The notes beneath the pieces are model-generated. The model had not been told where the DNA came from, ran no database searches, and saw nothing but the letters and a program-made list of their open reading frames with translations. Shown here one piece after another: positions 59,323 through 64,000 of a stretch of DNA of 64,000 nucleotides. The first letter of the stretch is position 1. The number at the start of each line of letters is the position of its first letter. The translations under genes and the position numbers were made by a program. The DNA comes from Comamonas fluminis (GTDB taxonomy: Bacteria > Pseudomonadota > Gammaproteobacteria > Burkholderiales > Burkholderiaceae_C): positions 2,865,501 through 2,929,500 of the forward strand of contig NZ_CP066783.1 of assembly GCF_019186805.1 (NCBI RefSeq), written 5' to 3'.

Positions 59323-59502
59323 CGGCAGTTCTCACGTTGCCCACGCTTGACTCCTTGTTGTCTCGCATTTTCTGGCAAGAAGTAGGCATCTCCCGCAAGC
59401 GGCAGATGCGTATCGTTCAGGCTTGTACAAGCTGAATGGTTTTCACTTTTTTGGATGGCATGTCCCTTGTACCCCAAGGGATGGCGCCGCCGTTGACTCG
59501 AT

Positions 59503-59721
59503 ATGCACACAGAAGCTATTACAGAGCGTGTCGGCAACTACATAGTAACTGCCCTCACCCAATTCACACACACCGGCAAGGTGACCGCTTCGGTCTCCAT
59601 TCGCCGCGGTAAATATGACCGGATCTTCCGGTTCATCCGCCAGTTCGACAACGCTGGTGCTGCCAGCAAATATGCACTCGCCGAGGGGCGTTGCATGGTG
59701 CTGGGCAACCAGTTGAACTGA
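59503..59721 (+). CDS. Small conserved-looking protein encoded before infA
   Basis: 72 residues: [12 protein letters not shown] then [17 protein letters not shown]. Basic, with a hydrophobic strand pattern, consistent with a small nucleic-acid-binding or ribosome-associated protein. It starts about 215 bases from the promoter and ends 22 bp before infA. Ribosome site weak. Family not recognised. Confidence 0.6.
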   Translation: MHTEAITERVGNYIVTALTQFTHTGKVTASVSIRRGKYDRIFRFIRQFDNAGAASKYALAEGRCMVLGNQLN

Positions 59722-59743
59722 CTCTCTCTCGAAAGGATACGTT

Positions 59744-60010
59744 TTGGCAAAAGAAGAACTGATTGAAATGCAAGGCCGAGTGGATGAAGTTTTGCCTGAC
59801 GCCCGTTTTCGCGTCACTCTGGATAACGGCCACCAGTTGATCGCTTACTCCGGCGGCAAGATGCGCAAGCACCGCATCCGCGTTCTGGCTGGCGACAAGG
59901 TCACTCTGGAAATGTCCCCCTATGACCTGAACAAGGGTCGTCTGACCTTCCGTCACATTGAGCGCTCGGGCTCCGGCGGTGGCCAGCCCCCTCAGCAGCG
60001 TCGCCACTAA
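59744..60010 (+). CDS. infA: Translation initiation factor IF-1 (TTG start, extended C-terminus)
   Basis: 88 residues. Starts with TTG, after AAGGA, giving [11 protein letters not shown]. OB-fold hallmarks: [11 protein letters not shown] and Ala-Tyr-Ser-Gly-Gly-Lys-Met-Arg-Lys, then [10 protein letters not shown]. Canonical IF-1 is about 72 residues; here a Gly/Gln/Arg tail adds some 15. The family commonly has two infA genes; this one, in a separate operon with a structured leader, may be the conditional copy. Confidence 0.93.
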   Translation: MAKEELIEMQGRVDEVLPDARFRVTLDNGHQLIAYSGGKMRKHRIRVLAGDKVTLEMSPYDLNKGRLTFRHIERSGSGGGQPPQQRRH

Positions 60011-60071
60011 AAAGAGTGCACTGCAACGGCTGGCCAGCATGTGTCCATGCCGTTTACGTACTCAGACCAAT

Positions 60072-60110
60072 GCCCTGGCAGCCGTTCTGGCACAGGGCTT
60101 TGTTCTTTTC
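60072..60110 (+). terminator. Probable terminator after infA
   Basis: GCCCTG, loop, CAGGGC, then TTTGTTCTTTT. The gap to 60294 shows no gene otherwise. Confidence 0.6.
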
Positions 60111-60293
60111 TGGGATCGACTGTTGAGATACAGCGCTCAGACAAAACAACGATGAATGCGGCCGCGCTGACACCCTGTGGGCAAGGCATGCAATTCTCAT
60201 GATTTGATACAGCGCACGCTGCGTATTGCCATTAAGCTTGCCGACTTTGACAGCTTTGGGCTCAACGGCATCTGCCGCTAGCCTTTTTCATCA

Positions 60294-60587
60294 ATGAACA
60301 AGATTCTTACCATTCTTTCCGTTTGCCTGCCTGTGGCCTTGGTTGCAGCACCTTCCACCAGCTTTGCGCACGATCATGGGCACCGCCATCATCACAAGCA
60401 CAACCACAAGGAAGAGCATTGGGACGGTCAGTGCAAGGTAGAGCGCAAATGGAAAAAGAACGGCGAATACAAGGAAAAGCGTAAGTGCAATGACCGTCCT
60501 GCGGGCTACTACACTCCACAACCGGTCTATGTGGCACCCCAGCCTCAGGGTCTGGTGATCGACTCGCGCATTGTGATTCGCCCCTGA
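60294..60587 (+). CDS. Small secreted His/Lys-rich protein
   Basis: 97 residues. The signal peptide ends Ser-Phe-Ala (about 25). Then His-Asp-His-Gly-His-Arg-His-His-His-Lys-His, a possible metal-binding stretch, a central Lys-rich part with two cysteines (Gly-Gln-Cys and Lys-Cys-Asn), and a Pro/Tyr-rich tail (Tyr-Tyr-Thr-Pro-Gln-Pro). Monocistronic. Ribosome site weak. Role unknown; metal binding is inferred from composition. Confidence 0.65.
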   Translation: MNKILTILSVCLPVALVAAPSTSFAHDHGHRHHHKHNHKEEHWDGQCKVERKWKKNGEYKEKRKCNDRPAGYYTPQPVYVAPQPQGLVIDSRIVIRP

Positions 60588-60607
60588 AGCTGCTCACGCA
60601 GATGGCT

Positions 60608-61540
60608 CTAGGTTTTCAGCCGCTGCAGGGCCTCATTCGCAATCAAATCCCAGACGCCATGCGCCACCGGTGACAGCTCACGCTGCTGGCGGCGCACCAG
60701 CATGATGCCGCGCTGCACTTGCGGCACCAACCTGCGACTGACCAGCTCAGCACCTGTTTTGCGCACAGAGCTTGCCGGTCGCGATCGCCAGTCTGCGGGG
60801 ATCGCCAGTTGCGGCACAACGCTCAAGCCCAGCCCTTGCTCGACCATGCTGTAAATCGTTGTCGTGTGCCCCACATCCTGCACGACTGAGGCAAGGGCTC
60901 CATGGGCCTGCAATGCAGCATCGATCAGGCGTCGGCTGCCAGATGCATGGTCAAGCAACACCAGCGGCTGGCCTGCCAGCTCTGCCCAGTGCACTTCTTT
61001 CTTACGCGCCAGTTGGTCGCTGGAGAGGCAAACCAGGCAGAAAGGCTCGGTCAGAATCGTCTGCGCATGAAGATCCTGTTTTTCCGAGGGGTCAATGACC
61101 ACGCCAAAATCCACTTCACCGCTGCGCACACTCAGCAGCACATCGCTTTGAATACGGTCTAGCAACTGGATATTCACGCCCGGTGACTGCTGCTTGGCCC
61201 GCGCAATGCACTGCGGCAGCAAGTGGGCCGACAGCGTGGGGCTGCTCGCCACTTTTACACGCCCCCTGCCCTGCGTGGCCAGACCCTGCACCTCCTGCAG
61301 GCAGGCATCCAGATCTTCCAGAACGCGCTGGACATTGCCCAGCAGCAGGCGCCCGGCCTCGGTCGGCTCTACCTCACGCGTAGTGCGATAAAGCAGCTGC
61401 AGACCCAGCGCCTGTTCCAGCTCAGTCACATTGCGGCTGACGGCAGGCTGGGTCAGCGCCAGTGCATCCGCCGCACGGCTAAAGCTCTGGCTGGTGGCCA
61501 CGGCCACAAAGGCTCTGAGTTGTCGCAGGCTGACATTCAT
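60608..61540 (-). CDS. LysR-type transcriptional regulator
   Basis: 310 residues. N-terminal helix-turn-helix (Leu-Arg-Gln-Leu-Arg-Ala-Phe-Val-Ala-Val-Ala then Ala-Leu-Thr-Gln-Pro-Ala-Val-Ser-Arg-Asn-Val-Thr-Glu-Leu-Glu). The effector domain is about 90-295. Divergent from the transporter gene at 61694 with a shared 153-bp promoter region, so that gene is its likely target. TATAATTTTTTG-like AT-rich DNA at 61543-61556 suits the promoter of either. Confidence 0.92.
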   Translation of the reverse strand: MNVSLRQLRAFVAVATSQSFSRAADALALTQPAVSRNVTELEQALGLQLLYRTTREVEPTEAGRLLLGNVQRVLEDLDACLQEVQGLATQGRGRVKVASSPTLSAHLLPQCIARAKQQSPGVNIQLLDRIQSDVLLSVRSGEVDFGVVIDPSEKQDLHAQTILTEPFCLVCLSSDQLARKKEVHWAELAGQPLVLLDHASGSRRLIDAALQAHGALASVVQDVGHTTTIYSMVEQGLGLSVVPQLAIPADWRSRPASSVRKTGAELVSRRLVPQVQRGIMLVRRQQRELSPVAHGVWDLIANEALQRLKT

Positions 61541-61693
61541 ATCAAAAAATTATAGAACTATCGAATAAATCCATTTCTCTTTTGAATTGAATGCGTATCC
61601 AATACGACTCCATCTCCTCAGAGCGCTGCGCAAGATTCGCCACAAGTTCATCAGCCGCAGTTTTGATTTGCCTTGTTGGCCCTCGTTCCTGCC

Positions 61694-62692
61694 ATGTCCC
61701 GCCCACGATTTCTTCCCGATAACTTCACTCTTGCGCTGCTTGCCGTCCTGGTACTGGCCAGCGTTCTGCCTGCATCTGGCCAGTTTGCACACTATGTGGA
61801 ACTGGTGACCACCGGCATCGTCAGCCTGCTGTTTTTCCTGCATGGGGCCAAGCTCTCACGCCAGGCGATCCTGGCGGGCATTGGCCACTGGAAGCTGCAC
61901 CTGTGGATTTTTATCGCCACCTTTGTAATGTTCCCCATCCTGGGTCTGGCACTGCGCCCTATCCTTTCGCCACTGGTCACGACGGACATGTATATCGGCG
62001 TGCTCTTTTTGTGCACACTGCCTGCCACCGTTCAGTCGGCCATTGCCTTTACCTCGATGGCGCGCGGCAACGTGCCGGCGGCCGTGTGCAGCGCATCGGC
62101 TTCCACGCTGCTGGGTATTCTGGTCACGCCAATTCTGGTGAGTCTGGTGCTCAACAAGACGGCGGAAGGTGGCGACGCCCTGCAGGCCATTGGCAAGATT
62201 TCGGCTCAGCTGCTGCTGCCTTTCATCCTCGGCCACCTGATGCGCCCTTTGATTGGCAGCTTTTTGCAGCGCCGCGCCTCCATCATCAAGCTGGTGGACC
62301 AGGGCTCCATTCTGTTCGTGGTCTATGCCGCGTTCAGCGCTGCCGTCATCAGCGGCTTGTGGAAGCAGACGCCGCTGCCCTCGCTACTGGGCCTGATTGT
62401 GCTGTGCTGCATTTTGCTGGCCGTGGTGCTGACACTGACAACCTGGGGCGCTCGCCGTCTGGGCTTCAACAAGGAAGACGAGATCACGCTGGTGTTCTGC
62501 GGCTCCAAGAAAAGCATGGTCAGCGGCATTCCCATGGCCAATGTGCTGTTCCCTGCTGCATCGGTAGGCGCCATCGTGCTGCCGCTGATGCTGTTCCACC
62601 AGATTCAGCTCATGGTCTGCGCCGTGCTGGCCCAGCGCTACGCCCAAAGACAAGAAGCCATCGAGGATGAAACCGCGGCCACCGCTCACTGA
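61694..62692 (+). CDS. Bile acid:sodium symporter-like transporter (YfeH type)
   Basis: 332 residues, about ten membrane segments. Pro-Ala-Thr-Val-Gln-Ser-Ala-Ile-Ala-Phe-Thr-Ser-Met-Ala-Arg-Gly-Asn-Val-Pro and Phe-Cys-Gly-Ser-Lys-Lys-Ser-Met-Val-Ser-Gly-Ile-Pro-Met-Ala are the two signature segments of this family. Start at 61694 (Met-Ser-Arg-Pro-Arg-Phe); a non-ATG start 21 bases upstream is less likely. Substrate is an organic anion, not fixed. Probably controlled by the divergent LysR. Confidence 0.9.
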   Translation: MSRPRFLPDNFTLALLAVLVLASVLPASGQFAHYVELVTTGIVSLLFFLHGAKLSRQAILAGIGHWKLHLWIFIATFVMFPILGLALRPILSPLVTTDMYIGVLFLCTLPATVQSAIAFTSMARGNVPAAVCSASASTLLGILVTPILVSLVLNKTAEGGDALQAIGKISAQLLLPFILGHLMRPLIGSFLQRRASIIKLVDQGSILFVVYAAFSAAVISGLWKQTPLPSLLGLIVLCCILLAVVLTLTTWGARRLGFNKEDEITLVFCGSKKSMVSGIPMANVLFPAASVGAIVLPLMLFHQIQLMVCAVLAQRYAQRQEAIEDETAATAH

Positions 62693-62714
62693 TTGATAGC
62701 TATCACCGCAAACT

Positions 62715-62738
62715 GGGCGCCCGCAGGCGCCCTTTTTT
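62715..62738 (+). terminator. Rho-independent terminator
   Basis: GGGCGCC, CGCA, GGCGCCC, TTTTTT. Confidence 0.92.
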
Positions 62739-62869
62739 GTTGGTAAATCACCACCCACCTGCGTTCCGGCCTCCAGCCCATTCAAGAATAAAGCTCAGAC
62801 ATGCTCCAATAAGCGATTCGGCGACCCGCACCCTTTTCTGCTGCAGGCGCCAGGCTGGCTCTTTCAAAC

Positions 62870-63922
62870 ATGCTTCGTCACAACGCTTGGATATTCAAAA
62901 TGGCAGTGCTGCTTATGTTGCTGCTTTGCGGGCTCGCCCTCTGGGTCTGGGGCAGTGGAGCGCTCTGGTTCCAGGGCCCTGCACATCCCACTATCCGCTG
63001 GGCGCTGGTAGGCATCTGGACGGCATGGATGATTGGCAGCCTGATCGCCTACTGGACCAGCAGACGCCCAGCCATGCTCATGGCCTGCTGGTTTCTGAGC
63101 TTTGTGGCACTGCTGGTGTGGTGGCAACAGATCAAGCCCAGCGACACACGCAACTGGGCAGCAGATGTGGGTGAGCATGTGGAGGTGCAGGCGGTCAAAG
63201 GACCGGGCCAGCTGGTCAAACTGAACAATGTGCGCAACTTCCGCTGGCGCAGCGACGAAGACTTTGATGCCCGCTGGGAGCAGCGCAGCTATGACCTGAG
63301 CCGACTGGAGCGCGTGGATGTGGCTCTGTCTTACTGGATGGGCCCGGCCATCGCCCACACCCTAGTGTCGTTTGGATTCTCGGACGGCCAGCATCTGGTC
63401 TACTCCATCGAAATCCGCAAAGAACGTGGCGAGCAGTTTGATGCACTGGCGGGCTTCTTCAAACAGTACGAAATGGTGCTGGTGGCCGCCGATGAGCGCG
63501 ACATTCTGGGCGTGCGCACCAATGTTCGCGGGGAAACCGTTCACCTCTATCAGGTGAACATGCCTCAGCAAGCCATGCGTGAACTGTTCATGGCCTACGC
63601 CCACCAGGCCGATGAACTGATCGAACAACCACGCTTTTACAACACCTTGACGGCCAACTGCACCACCATCGTCTGGCAACTGGCTCGCAGCATTGGCGCG
63701 CAGTTACCCATGGACTGGCGCATGATGGCTTCAGGCTACCTGCCCAGCTACCTCAAAGGCTTTGGCGTGCTGGCTCCTCAAGCCACGCTGGAGTCTCTTG
63801 AACAAGCCGGCAATATCACCGAACGCGCCAAGGCATGGGTGCCGCCAGCAGGCAGTTCAGACAGCAAGGCCAGCGTGGACTTCTCCAAAGCCATACGCCT
63901 GGGCATGCCGCCCCTGAACTGA
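62870..63922 (+). CDS. DUF4105 (Lnb N-terminal periplasmic domain-like) membrane protein
   Basis: 350 residues. Three membrane segments in the first 90 residues (about 10-30, 42-62, 68-86). The rest is periplasmic with Phe-Arg-Trp-Arg-Ser-Asp-Glu-Asp-Phe, Ala-His-Thr-Leu-Val-Ser-Phe-Gly-Phe (about 162), and Thr-Ala-Asn-Cys-Thr-Thr (Cys about 264). His and Cys fit the papain/NlpC-like catalytic pair proposed for this domain, which in other bacteria is linked to lipoprotein N-acylation. A start at 62900 is also possible. Monocistronic. Confidence 0.8.
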   Translation: MLRHNAWIFKMAVLLMLLLCGLALWVWGSGALWFQGPAHPTIRWALVGIWTAWMIGSLIAYWTSRRPAMLMACWFLSFVALLVWWQQIKPSDTRNWAADVGEHVEVQAVKGPGQLVKLNNVRNFRWRSDEDFDARWEQRSYDLSRLERVDVALSYWMGPAIAHTLVSFGFSDGQHLVYSIEIRKERGEQFDALAGFFKQYEMVLVAADERDILGVRTNVRGETVHLYQVNMPQQAMRELFMAYAHQADELIEQPRFYNTLTANCTTIVWQLARSIGAQLPMDWRMMASGYLPSYLKGFGVLAPQATLESLEQAGNITERAKAWVPPAGSSDSKASVDFSKAIRLGMPPLN

Positions 63923-63928
63923 GAGCAA

Positions 63929-64000
63929 CTAAAACAGCTTCAACTGCAGGCTGGCAATGAAGACTAAACGCCAGACAACGCTGGCGTGAGTCAGGGGCGG
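63929..64000 (-). CDS. Possible C-terminus of a gene continuing past the right edge
   Basis: On the minus strand an open frame enters from the right edge and stops at 63929-63931. It ends Phe-Ile-Ala-Ser-Leu-Gln-Leu-Lys-Leu-Phe, with alternating hydrophobic residues and a terminal Phe as at the end of outer-membrane barrels. It converges with the DUF4105 gene 7 bp away. Only 23 residues are visible. Confidence 0.35.
   Translation of the reverse strand, partial: PPLTHASVVWRLVFIASLQLKLF

Overview
The window is GC-rich chromosomal DNA from a betaproteobacterium of the family Comamonadaceae, most likely Comamonas or a close relative such as Delftia. This rests on gene content and order, the codon bias, the two families of dispersed intergenic repeats, and the thi gene arrangement. 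No 16S rRNA is present, so the genus is an inference.

Layout. 1-0.7 kb: end of a type IV pilus locus (pilY1 tail, pilE-like pilin). 0.7-2.8 kb, minus strand: a two-gene RNA end-repair cassette, an Rnl-type RNA ligase followed by an HD-phosphoesterase/polynucleotide-kinase fusion. 3.3-8.9 kb: a choice-of-anchor I lipoprotein and a phosphonate-type ABC importer with a fused double permease. 8.9-11.5 kb: MFS exporter and patatin lipoprotein. 11.5-27.1 kb, minus strand: acyl-CoA dehydrogenase, thiolase, a FadB/J-type fusion, a branched-chain-amino-acid-type ABC operon with two tandem binding-protein paralogues separated by a 268-bp MITE, a DUF4123 gene and an acyl-CoA ligase. 27.3-31.1 kb: selO-msrB, yciB-bolA and a parvulin. 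31.2-33.6 kb: ECF sigma/anti-sigma and a secreted protein. 33.8-42.9 kb: thiamine region with two TPP riboswitches (cytX; thiO-thiS-thiG-thiE), divergent thiD, and in between an AT-richer stretch with a lipoprotein metalloprotease frameshifted in a poly-G tract. 43-47.9 kb: diguanylate cyclase, Crp/Fnr regulator and a split ACAD10/11-like pair. 48.1-55.8 kb: fused binding-protein/permease, prfB with programmed frameshift, pepN, a helical-repeat protein, fbp and tRNA-Thr(CGT). 55.8-59.1 kb: a compact integrative element in the tRNA gene (47-bp direct repeats, integrase, RstA-like Rep, two small genes). 59.2-64 kb: a structured leader with a small protein and infA, a His-rich secreted protein, LysR with a bile-acid-symporter-like transporter, and a DUF4105 membrane protein.

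How the genes work together. The beta-oxidation genes, acyl-CoA ligase and acyl-CoA dehydrogenases give a full route for fatty or aromatic acyl-CoA breakdown beside an importer for small organic acids or amino acids. The thiamine genes form one regulon through the two TPP aptamers. The most unusual parts are the 3.3-kb tRNA-Thr element (Rep plus integrase, no structural genes), the RNA repair pair, the MITE, the poly-G lipoprotein switch, and the two dispersed repeat families. One of these repeat families also appears inside open reading frames.
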